Positions 47,312 through 57,535 are shown, counted from the stretch's first letter. The stretch: DNA of 64,000 nt from Bettongia penicillata ogilbyi (GCA_023548195.1 JAJHZJ010000252.1:1061501-1125500); one strand, 5' to 3'. The notes: a model not told the origin generated them from the sequence alone. Numbers and translations: made by a program.

Positions 47312-47905
47312 TTTCCCAGCCAGTTACTTGACCTCTGAATCCTTTGTCAAGAGGAGGGTCCTGGTGCTCCTCCTCCCTCCAGTACTGGGCTCAAGGCTGA
47401 GATTCAGATCAGCTGCTCAGTTCCCTCAGAGGCTTTAAGCTGAGCTGCCTGCACAATGGACCCAGGCTGCTTTTGCAGCCACCGTATCTACCCGCTGCTG
47501 CTGCCACCTGGGGTCAGTGCTGGGGGGGGGTCCCTGCTCCCCTGTCACCCAGCTGGAAAAGCCCTCCCACACTGACCTTTGGAGCTTTCTTTGTCACTTG
47601 TGGGTTGAAGGATCTGGGACTCTCCCTGCTGAGAATTCTGCCCCATAGGTCTGTTCAGGTCCTGTTCCTCCCAGTGCCACGTGGTCAGGGCTGGGCTCTG
47701 CTCTGCTTAACATCCCATGGGATAGATCCTTTCTGTCAGCCTTCCAGGTTACCTTTGGCTGGAAACCTCTTTCACTCTGTTGTTCTGTAGCTTCTGCTGC
47801 TCTAGAATTTGTTAAGAGTCACTTTTTACAGGTATTTTGTGGGCTGTGGGGGAAGTGCTAGAGTATATGCATCTTTCTACTCTGCCATCTTGGTTCCACC
47901 CCCAG

Positions 47906-48744
47906 TCTGGCCCTTTTTTGTCGGACATGTGCTCTTGAACCTTGTTAAATAACATGAGTGACCAAGTAACAAATGATTGCTCCCCTTGTCCCAAGTCATA
48001 AGGACCTTGTGAGCTTGAATAAAAGATTGGCCAGTAAAAAGGAGTAAAGGAGTAAAGTGAAAGGCTTCTCCTCTCTTCTGAAGATATTTCTTTGCGAATC
48101 TGCTAGGTATTATCCTGTGTGTTTCTTTGTACTTTCTTATTAAGTCTCCTAGTTCAAAAAGTCAGTCTAGGTTATTATTGTGAAATTTTTATTAGCTCAG
48201 GTTCTCAATTTGAGAAAAAATCTATTTTCTCTTTGAATTGATTTCTTCTCTCAATCTTGAATTTATAGACATGGACAAGATTCAGCATGAACGGCCATGT
48301 AGTCAAATAAAAGTTTCAAAAATAGAAATGAAAATAAGCATTTAAAACAAAGCATAAGAAGCTACAACATGACTGAAAGCTGTGGAATCATTCTCCTTTG
48401 CTCCTCCCACTCACGTGTTGTAGGTTGATCTGTTCCTTCAGGTTTGAAATGGGAATGAAACACTCAAACCACTCAATAGTTAACAAAAGAAGGCTTACTC
48501 TGGCAGAGTGAGGAAAGGATATTCAGCAGCAATATAGCATTGAGTCAGAAGGCCAAGCTTTCCTGCCTCTGGTCTGGTTTGTTATCAGAAGAGTGAGGGA
48601 GGAGTGCTGACTCCTCATTGACTGACTTTCTGTTCCTGTGTTACCAGAAAGCTAATTTAGTGGCCCAAGTCTTAATCCTCTATTAAGTCTTGAGGGTAGT
48701 TTTAATAACTTTTAAGGTTTTAATACATTTTTAACTTATTATGT
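47906..48744. other. Unassigned sequence between two HAL1-like elements
   Basis: About 840 bp with no gene and no repeat I can name. It separates copy 1 from the MIR that hosts copy 2. Confidence 0.4.
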
Positions 48745-48856
48745 GACTCTGGACTAGTCACTAAACTTGTCGGCCTTGAGTTACTCAACTGTAAAATGGG
48801 GATAATAACTTCTACCTCAGAGGGATGTTATAAGGATCAAGTGAGATAGCATTTAT
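48745..48856 (+). repeat. MIR, left half (split by HAL1-like copy 2)
   Basis: 'tcaactgtaaaatggggata' and 'ataaggatcaagtgagatag' are the MIR 3' half. The remainder lies 3 kb away at 51927-52000 ('aatgtctggcacacagtagg'), so the two pieces were one repeat before the insertion. Confidence 0.75.
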
Positions 48857-49718
48857 TTACTTATTTTTTACCAATTAAAAACATTTTTTTGTTGTTGTAT
48901 TTATTTATTTATTTAAATTTTTACATTCATTTTCACAAAATTTTGGGTTCCAAATTTTCTCCCCTTTTATCCCCTCCCCCCACCCCAATACCCCAAGCAA
49001 TCTAATTTTCCCTATCTCCAATCTGCCCTCTCTTCTGTCATCCCTCCCTTCTCTTGTCTCCATCTTCTCTTTTCTCCTGTAGGGCCAGATGACTTTCTAT
49101 TCCTCATTAACTGTATGTCTTCTTTCCTAGTAGCAACAGCAATACTAGACAGTCGTTCCTAAAACTTTGAGTTCCAAATTCTCCCCATCCCTCCCTCCCC
49201 ATCCATTCCCTTTGGGAAGGCAGGCAATTCAATATAGGCCATATCTGTGTAATTTTGCAAATGACTTCCCTGATAGTCGTGTTGTGTAAGACTAACTGAA
49301 TTACCCTCCATCCTATTCTGTCCCTCATTGTTTCTCTTCTATCTTTTGATCCTGTCCCCCCCCAAGTGTTGACTTCAAATTGCTCCCTCCTCCCTTTGCC
49401 CTCCCTTCCATCATCCCCCCCCTTGCTTATCCCCTTCCCCCCCACTTTCCTATACTGTAAGATAGGTTTTCATACCAAAATGAGTGTGCATTTTATTCCT
49501 TCCTTTAGTCGAACGTGATGAGGGTAAACTTCTTGTTTTTTTTTTCCCTCAGCTCTCCTCTTTATCCCTCCACTAAAAAGTCTCCTACTTGCCTCTTAAA
49601 TGACATATAATTACCCCATTCCATTTCACCCTCTTTCCTCCCACTACATTTCTCTCTCACCATTTACCTTAATTTCTTTTAAGGTATGGTCCCATCCTAT
49701 TCAGTTCACTCTGTGCTC

Positions 49719-49781
49719 TCTGTCTCTGTGTGTGTGTGCATGTGTGTATATGTGTGCATGCGTGTACATGTGTGTGTGTGG
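49719..49781. repeat. TG-rich microsatellite inside HAL1-like copy 2
   Basis: Interrupted TG/TGCA repeats at the same place relative to ORF1 as in copies 1 and 3. Confidence 0.9.
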
Positions 49782-49914
49782 TCCCACCAACTACCCAGAT
49801 ACTGAAAAGTTTTAAAAGTTACAAATATTGTCTTTCCATGTAGAAATGTAAACAGTTCACTTCTGGTAAGTCCCTTAAGACTTCTCTTTGCTGTTTACTT
49901 TTTCATGCTTCTTC

Positions 49915-51019
49915 TCATTCTTGTGTTTGGAAGTCAAATTTTCTTTTCAGCTCTGGTCTTTTCATGAAGAATGATTGAAAGTCCTCTGTTTCATTGAAAG
50001 ACCATATTTTCCCTTGAAGTATTATACTCAGTTTAGCTGGGTAGGTGATTCTTGGTTTGAGTCCTAGTTCCTTTGACTTCTGGAATATCCTATTCCACGC
50101 CCTTCAATCTCTTAATGTAGAAGCTGCTAGATCTTGAGTTATCCTGATTGTATTTCCACAGTACTGAAATTGTTTCTTTCTAGCTGCTTGCAAGTTTTCT
50201 CCTTGAGCTGGGAGTTCTGGAATTTGGCCACAATGTTCCTAGGAGTTTCTTTTTTGGATCTCTTTCAGGTGGTGATCGATGGATTCTTTCAATACTTATT
50301 TTGCCCTCTGGTTCTAGAATGTCAGGGCAGTTTTCCTTGATAATTTCATGGAAGATGATGTCTAGGCTCTTTTTTTGATCATGACTTTCAGGTAGTCCCA
50401 TAATTTTTAAATTGTCTCTCCTGGATCTATTTTCCAGGTCAGTTGTTTTTCCCATGAGATATTTCACATTCTCTTCCATTTTTTCATTCTTTTGGTTTTG
50501 TTTGGTGATTTCTTGGTTTCTCGTAAAGTCATTAGACTCCATCTGTTCCATCCTAATTTTGAGAGAACTATTAAATTCAGTGAGCTTTTGAACCTCTTTT
50601 TCCATTTGGCTAATTCTGCTTTTGAAAGCATTTTTCTCCTCATTGGCTTTTTGAACCTCTTTTGCCAATTGAGTGAGCCTAGTCTTCAAGGTGTTATTTT
50701 CTTCAGCACTTTTTTGGGTCTCCTTAACCAAGGTATTGACCCGTTTTTCATACTTTTCTTGCATGTCTCTCATTTCTCTTCCCAGCTTTTCCTCCACCTG
50801 TCTAACTTGCTTTTCAAAATCCTTTTTGAGCTCTTCCAAGGCCTGAGCCCACCTGACATCCCCCTGGGGTGTCTGGGGTACTGAGGCCCCGCCCTCCACA
50901 TCTTTCCCCGATGGCGAGAATACGTCCTCGTCCTCGTCATCAGATCCGAATGTCGGGATCATTTGCATTTGTTGGAAAAAACTCTCTATAGTCTTATTTT
51001 TCTTCCCTTTTCTAGGCAT
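49915..51019 (-). pseudogene. L1-type ORF1, frameshifted (copy 2)
   Basis: The start at 51019 reads MPRKGKKNKTIESFF. The frame stays open for 279 codons to 50180. Residues about 65-180 form a long coiled coil with heptad-like Lys/Glu/Leu runs, and about 190-260 is the RNA-recognition-like domain, including NLKIMGLPESHD. After ERDPKK the frame shifts in an A-run near 50255 and the tail becomes unrelated. In another frame the C-terminal domain continues to a TGA at 49915-49917. The full domain order is that of the L1 RNA-binding, trimer-forming ORF1 protein. The product would be truncated, so it is called a pseudogene. Confidence 0.85.
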
Positions 51020-51339
51020 TTTCCCAGCCAGTTACTTGACTTCTGAGATTCCTGTCCACCCCCGCCTAGATCCGCCCAGCTACTGCTTGGGGTCTGAGGT
51101 TTAAATGGGCTTTCCGCAGCAAGCTTTAGTTCTGGTGCTGGGGTGGGGGCAGGGTCGCCTCCCAGGCTTGGCCTCCTCAGGGGCTTTATGCAGAGACCTT
51201 CAGGAACGGAGCAGGTTGAGGGGAGGGCCGCCTCCCAGGCTCAGTTCCCTCAGGGGCTTTATGCAGAGGCCTTCAGTAATAGAGCGGGGTGAGGCAGGGC
51301 CGTCTCGCAGGCTCAGCTCCCTCAGGTTGTTTATGCAGA

Positions 51340-51873
51340 GAGACCTTCCGTAATGAGGATCCTGCCTGCTGCTGAGGGAGTCGAGGGAGTCCGGGCAGCC
51401 GCCGCCACTGCAGCCTCCGCTGCCGCCCCCGCTGCCGCCCATACCTCTGCCTCCGCCGCTTCCTGCCCCCGTCTCTGCCACCGCCGCTTCCTCCCTAGGG
51501 GGCCCGAGTTACGGAGACACTCCGCTCCGCTCCCCTCCTCCAGCCCAGCCTCTCTCACTGACCTGTAGCTTCTGTGGGTGGAGGGACTTTCCCAGCTGCC
51601 GGAGCTTCTGTCCCTGAAGCCTGCTCAGGTCAGCTTCTCTGGGGCCGCGGCCAGGGCAGCGCTGGGGGGTGGTGGTCCGCTTTTCCGGGGCGCGACGGAC
51701 CCTGGGGACGGGTCTCCAGGGCTCTCTGGCACGGAAATCTCTTCCACTCCATTTCTGTACCCCTTTCAGTGGTCCAGAAGTTATGCGGATCTCTTTTTAC
51801 ATTAATTCTATGTGCTGTGGGTTGGAGCTCATAAACGTGCGTCCTTCTACTCCGCCATCTTGGCTCTGCCCCC
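51340..51873 (-). promoter_or_regulatory. CpG-rich HAL1/L1 5'UTR with YY1 site
   Basis: 51370-51730 is strongly GC- and CpG-rich, in contrast to the AT-rich surroundings. On the element strand CCAAGATGGCGG (a YY1 site, 51863-51852) begins about 10 bases from the 5' end, as in L1 elements, where YY1 places the transcription start. Copy 1 (AAGATGGCAG) and copy 3 (AAGATAGAGG) have lost the CpG-containing core. Promoter activity is inferred. Confidence 0.55.
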
Positions 51874-51874
51874 T

Positions 51875-51926
51875 CCTTGGTTAAGGAGACCCAAAAAGTG
51901 CTGAAGAAAATAACACCTTGAAGACT
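51875..51926 (+). mobile_element. Inverted ORF1 stub at the 5' end of copy 2
   Basis: These 52 bp, in the opposite orientation to copy 2, match ORF1 sequence at 50681-50733 as its reverse complement, with only one A lost from an A6 run. The piece lies between the element's complete 5'UTR and the right-hand target duplication, so it was added during the insertion. It fits twin priming or template switching by the reverse transcriptase. Confidence 0.85.
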
Positions 51927-52000
51927 ATAGTATTTATAAAGCATTAGCAAATGTCTGGCACACAGTAGGTGCTTAATAAATGTTTATTTCCTTCCTCCAG
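51927..52000 (+). repeat. MIR, right half
   Basis: It starts with the second target-duplication copy (atagtatttat) and continues 'ggtgcttaataaatgtttat', the MIR 3' end. Confidence 0.7.
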
Positions 52001-53480
52001 GGAAATAGCAGTCCAGTTCATGAAGTGGATGTTGCTTCTACCATACCTTACCCCACAACAATGTCCTAAAGGTCTTTTCAGGAGGACCTTCTACAACTTA
52101 AATGGCTCTAGAGTGATTACTAAACAATCCTAATCTTTGGAGTGAGAGTTGCCTGGCAATACTAGAGGAGGAAAATGAAGAACTAAAACAGAAAGATAGA
52201 AAAAAAAATCCCAGCAAAGGAATGCCAAAGGAGTAATTGATTATGGAGAAGAACAAGGATAGAAGAAATCTATCCTTTGGAAGGACCAAGTCCCTCTGAT
52301 CTACGTGGTGGGTGATGCCAAATCTTTGTACTTCACAGTGGATTTTCCAACATAAAATTGTGATGAGAAGCAAGAACAGTACCAGTGACATCACAACCAG
52401 GTACCTTCTACATCCCCAGCCCCCACCGCTTCCTTTTGTGTGTTTACTTTTGTGAGATACTTCTGGCATAGTTATCAATCCTCGTCATGGTTTGGGGCCA
52501 TTTGCACTGTGGTAGCCAAGAGGGATTTACCCTCTTCAATGCCACTGGTCCCCCTGCCCACTCTTGCTTGTATCAACTGCTATTTCCACTGATACAGAAC
52601 CCAGGCACCAGCACCTTGTAGTTGATGAACCCCAGGCACTGTCACTTTAACCAAAAGTCTATCAATGCTCCTCTGTTAAGCTGAGCTGTTTGAGGTGCTG
52701 CTACTGCCCCCTATGCTGGGGTTGCACTAGAGCCCACTTTATAGGGGCCCCTCATTCCATCCATCACTAAAAGTCCCAGAAAACTTCCATTCACAGGAGT
52801 GGAAACTATCTCTTTTTAAAATTTTTACCCGAGGCAGCACCCCTTTAGGGTACATTTGGTCCTTTGGTCAACGTCTCTAATTTTGGAAAGGTCCTCTGGG
52901 CTTCTTGCATCATAAATTTTCCTTTCAAATGCCTCCATCAGTGCCTTGCCCCAAAAGTTCTTAACAAAATTCATATGGCAGAGTAACTAAGCAATTCCTT
53001 TATTACAGTTTTAGATGAATGATAGGGCAGGAGCTCCCCATCACCTCCCCAATACAAAATAGCATGCAAATTCAATAAATGACCATTTTACATCATTTAT
53101 CATCCTCAGAAAGACAAGAAGTCTAAAAAAAAAGTCAGCAAGCACATTTCCATCTGTCTTTAGTTGCTGAATGCTCACAGTTTACTCTTTAATTTCTCCC
53201 CAGGGAAATGAGATCACCTCCATGTAGGTGGCCAGCATCGTCAGAAGCATCACCCAGGGCTCAAAACTTTTCCTGCCACCACACCAAATACATATTATAT
53301 ATGTAAGGCACTGCCTTTTCCTAAGGGGACATTTTATTTGCTAAAAGAGACAGTAAAAGGACATTACTGGGAGGAACACTGAGGATCTCAGAGGACCAGA
53401 GAGAAAGCAGCTCTAAAAAGTCACAAAAATGGTTATAACACTTAACTGACAATAAAAAGAATCGAAATTAGACTTAGAAG
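52001..53480. other. Unassigned sequence
   Basis: No gene is supported. The 126-codon minus frame at 52098-52478 is Ser/Phe/Leu-rich, crosses a low-complexity A-rich stretch and shows no domain. No named repeat is seen. Confidence 0.4.
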
Positions 53481-53676
53481 CAGGGGTGGGGAATCTGCAG
53501 CCATGAGGCAGCCTTCTAGGTCCTTGGGGACAGTCTTTTGACTGAGTCAGAGTTTTGCAGAACAAGTCTTTTTATTAAAGGGATTTGTTCTGTGATGTTT
53601 GGATTCAGTCAAAGGACTGCACTTGAGGACCTTGAGGGTCACATGTGGTCTTGATGCCCCAAGTGCCCCACCCCTG
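53481..53676. mobile_element. hAT-type foldback MITE, complete
   Basis: The left end CAGGGGTGGGGAA and the reverse complement of the right end (CAGGGGTGGGGCA) are 12-of-13 inverted termini. Inside, further inverted pairs (ACAGAACAA against TTGTTCTGT, and GACTGAGTC against GATTCAGTC) would let most of the 196 bp fold into one hairpin. The flanking 8-mers do not match, so the duplication has decayed or the ends are off by a few bases. It has no coding capacity. Confidence 0.75.
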
Positions 53677-54009
53677 AATCTTAATGGAAGTTTAATAAGA
53701 GTTTTTAAATTCAGGTATTCCCAGTTTGGAAAATCATATTTATAAAAGATAAATTGAGAGCCATTAAAAAAACAAACACTTTATGAAAATATTTGTTACA
53801 GATTTTCACCTGCAGGGAACTCACCCCCATTAGTTTAAAATTTTCTAATTTACATGATATGACCTGACCTAAGCACAGCATAACCTGTGAAAGAAAGACT
53901 GGAAGCATAGAGGTAAGGAGACTTTCTGGGAAGTTGTTACACTATCCAGGAAAGGATGGCATCTAAAGGACTCATTACCCTCTTCTCTCAAAATACCTCT
54001 ACTCTCAAT
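53677..54009. other. Unassigned sequence
   Basis: About 330 bp with no gene and no named repeat. Confidence 0.4.
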
Positions 54010-54475
54010 TCCCCTGACTGTTGAAGGTACCAGTATCCCCAGTCATCAGGTTTTGTAATCTTGGAGTTCCCCTTCATTCTTCCCCCTTTCATACCCACCC
54101 CAATCTTCTTAAAACCTCCTTTCCCCACCTCTTTCCCATCTGTCTTCTCTCTACCCACATGCCCGCTTCCTTAGTTTGTACCCTCGTTAGCTTCCCCTTG
54201 GACCAGTGTCGACAGCCCCTAACTGGCTGTCTTTCTGCTTCCCGTCTCCCCCTTCTCCCAGAGAAAAACCACCAAGACAATCTTCTGAAAGTACAGGTGC
54301 TGACAGTCAAGTCACCCCCTAGTTTGGGGGGAACCTTCATTAGGTCTTGCCTTCAGGATAATACACAGACTCCTACCATTTAAGCCACTTCACTGTGAAT
54401 CTGGCTCCTACTTGCCTGTCCAGTCTTATTTCACAAGCCTTATCCAAGCAAAAGTAAACTGACTACTAACTCTAG
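54010..54475 (+). mobile_element. L2 3' region
   Basis: 'taatcttggagttcccctt', 'tacacagactcctaccattt' and 'ctgtccagtcttatttcaca' follow the L2 3' region in plus orientation. The plus frame at 54021-54383 is a by-product. Confidence 0.65.
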
Positions 54476-54539
54476 TAAACTCAAAATGAATAGGTGACCT
54501 AAATGTGAAAGGTCACATCATCAAACAAAAAGAGGGAAT

Positions 54540-54765
54540 AAGAATTTCTGTAGCACTTACTATGTTCTAATCACTTTACAAATATTAAATTATATTTGGT
54601 CCTCAAAACGACTCTGTGAGGTAGATACAACTGGGGAAACTGAGGTAAAGTTAAAGACTTGCCTGGCATCACAGAGATAATAATTATCTGGGGCTGGATT
54701 TGAATTCAGGTTTTCTCGATTCCAGTCCCAGCTTTCTATCCATTAAGCCACCAATTACCTCTAAA
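54540..54765 (+). mobile_element. MIR-like SINE nested in L1
   Basis: 'tgtagcacttactatgttct', 'cgactctgtgaggtagatac' and 'atccattaagccaccaatta' in plus order. Confidence 0.75.
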
Positions 54766-55450
54766 GGAATGAGATCAGACACCTGCAACAGGTATGAGTA
54801 AGGGAAAAGTTCTGAACCAAACAAGAAAGGAACTGCAAAAGATAAAATAAAATACATGTCTTTTAAAAATCAATCAACCTGGGGGCAGAGCCAAGATAGA
54901 GGAGAAGAAAGACCCACATACACTAGTGCTTCCTTCCCCCACAGCCCATAAAATACCTGTAAAGAATGACTCTCAACAAATTCTAGAGCAGCAGAAGTCA
55001 CAGAACTAGAGAGTGAAAGAGATCTCCAGCCAAAGGTAACCTGGAAGGCTGAGAGGAAAGGTCTATTCCACAGTGAAGCGGAGGCCAGCCCTGGCCGCGT
55101 GGCATGGGGAGGAACAGGACAGGAACAGAATCCCCAGTAAGGAGGGTCTCAACCCACAAGTGCCAAAGAAAGCTTCAAAGGTCAGTGAGAGGGCTTTCCC
55201 AGCTGGGTGACAGGGGAACAGGGTCCCCCCACCCCCAGCACAGGCCCTAGGCAGCAGCAGTGGCAGTGCAATGGGGCAGTGGCTGAGTCACACAGCTTCC
55301 ATTGTGGCAATGGCTCAGCTTAAAGTCCCTGGGGGAATTAATTGATCAGCTGGTCTGAATCTCAGCCCTCAGCACAGTCCTAGGGTGAGGAGGAGCACTA
55401 GAACCCTCTTCTTGACAAAGGATTCAGAAGTCAAGTAACTGGCTGGGAAA

Positions 55451-56060
55451 ATGACCAAAAAGGGGGCAAAATTTTTATAAGACCATAGAAGGTTACTTTC
55501 TTGGTGAATAGGTATTTCCTTCCATCCTTTTGGATGAGGAAGAACAATGCATACTGTCAGAGGATGTCAAGGCTTCTGCCTCCAGTACCTCCAAAATGAA
55601 TATGAAATAGGCTCAGGCCATGGAAGAGCTTGAAAAGTAAGTCAACAGCTTGCTAAAGGAGACCCCAAAAAATGCTGAACAAATTAACACTTTTCAAAAT
55701 AGGCTAACTCTATTGGAAAAAGAGGTCCAAAAAGCCAATGAGGAGAAGAAGGCTTTAAAAAGCAGACTCAGCGAAATGGAAAAGGAGGTTCAAAAGTTCA
55801 CTGAAGAAAATAGTTCTTTAAAAATGAGAGTGGAGCTGAGGGGAAGCTAATGACTATATAATAAGCCAATAAATTACAAAACAAAACCAAAAGAATGAAA
55901 AAATAGAAGATAATTGAAATATCTCATTGGAAAAACAACTGACTTGGAAAATAGATCCAGGAGAGACAGTTTAAAAATTATGGGACTACCTGAAAACCAC
56001 GATCAAAAAAAAAGAGCCTAGACATTATTTTTCATGAAATTATCAAGGAAAACTTTCTCA
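55451..56060 (+). pseudogene. L1-type ORF1, truncated (copy 3)
   Basis: The ATG near 55451 begins MTKKGAKFL, matching the other ORF1 starts. Coiled-coil text (EKEVQKANEEKKALKS) is kept in the frame 55650-55850. Later sequence matches the RNA-recognition-like domain up to about 56060, with stops, and the C-terminal domain is deleted. Confidence 0.7.
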
Positions 56061-56608
56061 GTACTTGGATAGGTGGAGGGATTGTACACACACATACGCA
56101 CACACATATACAGAGAGCACAGGTTTAGTTGAATCAGAAGGGATGATATCTATAAAAAAATGAAATTAAGGGGTGAGAGAGGAAAATATTGGGAGAAAGG
56201 AGAAATGGAATGGGGCAAATTATCACTCATAAGAGATAAGAAAAATTCTGTTCAATGGAGGAGAAAAGGGAAGAGGTGAGAGGGGAAAAGCGAAGTTTAC
56301 TTATATCACATTTGGCTTAAGGAGGGAATAACATGCTCACTAAATTTGGTATGAAAATCTATCTTACACTACAGCAAAGGAGGGGAGAAGGGGATAAGTG
56401 GGGGGGATGACGGAAGGGAGGGCAAATGGGAGGAGGGAGTAATTAGAAGTAAACACTCTTGGGGACAGACAAGGTCAAATGAGAGAATAAATGGGGGACA
56501 GGGTAGGATGGAGGGAAATATAGTTACTCTTTCACAACATGACTATTGTAGAAGTTTTTAGAAAAACTACACATATATAGCCTGTATTGAATGTCTTGCC
56601 TTCTCAGT

Positions 56609-56626
56609 GGGGATGGGTGGGGAGGG
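56609..56626 (+). repeat. G-quadruplex motif in HAL1-like 3' region
   Basis: Four G-runs (GGGG, GGG, GGGG, GGG) are separated by 1-2 bases. It lies in a polypurine stretch of the 3' region, like the G-rich tracts known in mammalian L1 3'UTRs. Confidence 0.6.
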
Positions 56627-57295
56627 AGGAAGGGAGAGAAGTTGGAACTCGAAGTTTAAGGAATGAATGTTAAGAATTGTTCATGCATATAACTGGGAAA
56701 TAAGAAATACAGGTAATGTATAGAAATCTATCTTACCCTACAAGAGAGGATGGGGATAACGGAAGGGTGGGGTATGATACATTGAGGGAAGGGGTAATCA
56801 GAATGCAAGATGTTATGGGGTGGGGGAAGGGGAAAGATGGGGAGAAAAACGAGCTCAAAATTTTGTGGAAATGAATGTTATAATCTAAAAATGAATGAAT
56901 GAATGAATGAATCCAAAAAGAAACTTTGAATTGGGAAAAATCCTCACATCAAATATTTTCGATAAGGGTGGGATATCCAAGATATATAAGGAATTAATAT
57001 AAATATATAAGGCTATGAACCATTCCCAAAATAAATAGGCAAAGGATATGAGCAGTTCTCAAAAGAGCTGCAATCTATTAACAAAGCTACGAAAGATGCC
57101 TCTAGATGAGTGAGAACAGTGCAAATCAAAACAACTCTGAAACTTCCCTTCACACCCAGCAAACTGGCAAAGACGATAAAAGCTATTAATAAAAAAAATG
57201 AGTACACTAATAAACTGTCAGGACTATGAAATGATCTAGCTACTCTGGAAAGCAACTTAGGATGTTTTTTTTTTAAGTGACTAAAATGTCCACGG

Positions 57296-57535
57296 ATAGT
57301 TAGGTGACTCGGTGGATAGAGCACCTGGAATCAGGAAAGCTCATCTTCCTGGCCATCAAATCTGGCCTCAGACTTACTAGTTGTGTGACCCTGGGCAAGT
57401 CACTTGACGCTTGTAAACAGTTCCTCATCTGTAAAATGATCTGGAGAAGGAAATGGTAAACTACTCCAGTTTCTTTGCCCAGAACAAAACAAATGAAATC
57501 GCAAAGAATTAGATAACTGAAAACAACTGTAAAAA
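57296..57535 (+). mobile_element. tRNA-derived SINE nested in L1
   Basis: 'ggtgactcggtggatagagc', 'tgaccctgggcaagtcactt' and 'gaatcaggaaagctcatctt' give a near full-length unit. Flanks share aaaatgtcca / aaaaagtcca, a likely target duplication. Confidence 0.85.

Larger units (their letters stand above)
45315..47905 (-). mobile_element. HAL1-like element, copy 1 (5'UTR-ORF1-3' tail, no ORF2)
   Basis: In minus orientation the 5' end is at 47905 (CTGGGGGTGGAACCAAGATGG), the 5'UTR runs to 47312, ORF1 spans 47311-46308, and the 3' region runs to a poly(A) tail near 45315. ORF2, which would need almost 4 kb, is absent. The total of about 2.6 kb fits half-L1 elements. A TG/CA tract sits at 46157-46191, and a four-run G-quadruplex motif (element strand) at 45627-45644. 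No clear target duplication was found. Confidence 0.75.
48857..51873 (-). mobile_element. HAL1-like element, copy 2 (best preserved)
   Basis: In minus orientation the 5' end is at 51873, the GC-rich 5'UTR runs to 51020, ORF1 spans 51019-49915, and a 3' region of about 1 kb ends in an A-rich tail near 48880. No ORF2 is present. The insertion lies inside a MIR and is flanked by atagcatttat (48846-48856) and atagtatttat (51927-51937), a 10-of-11 target duplication. Many CpGs survive in the 5'UTR, which suggests it is the youngest of the copies. The 5' end carries an extra inverted piece (51875-51926). Confidence 0.82.
54880..56915 (+). mobile_element. HAL1-like element, copy 3 (plus strand, nested in L1)
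   Basis: The 5' end reads CTGGGGGCAGAGCCAAGATA at about 54879. The 5'UTR runs to about 55450, decayed ORF1 spans about 55451-56060, and then the sequence jumps to the 3' region with a CA tract (56084-56113) and ends in an (AATG)n tail near 56915. ORF2 is absent, as is the C-terminal third of ORF1. The 3' region holds G-rich runs, for example four G-runs at 56609-56626. Confidence 0.75.

Noticed and set aside
50492..50884. 130-codon plus-strand frame
   Set aside because: It is the antisense shadow of the coiled-coil part of ORF1 in HAL1-like copy 2.
51105..51950. Several overlapping frames of 70-106 codons on both strands
   Set aside because: All lie in the GC-rich HAL1/L1 5'UTR, where stop codons are rare, and none has a domain.
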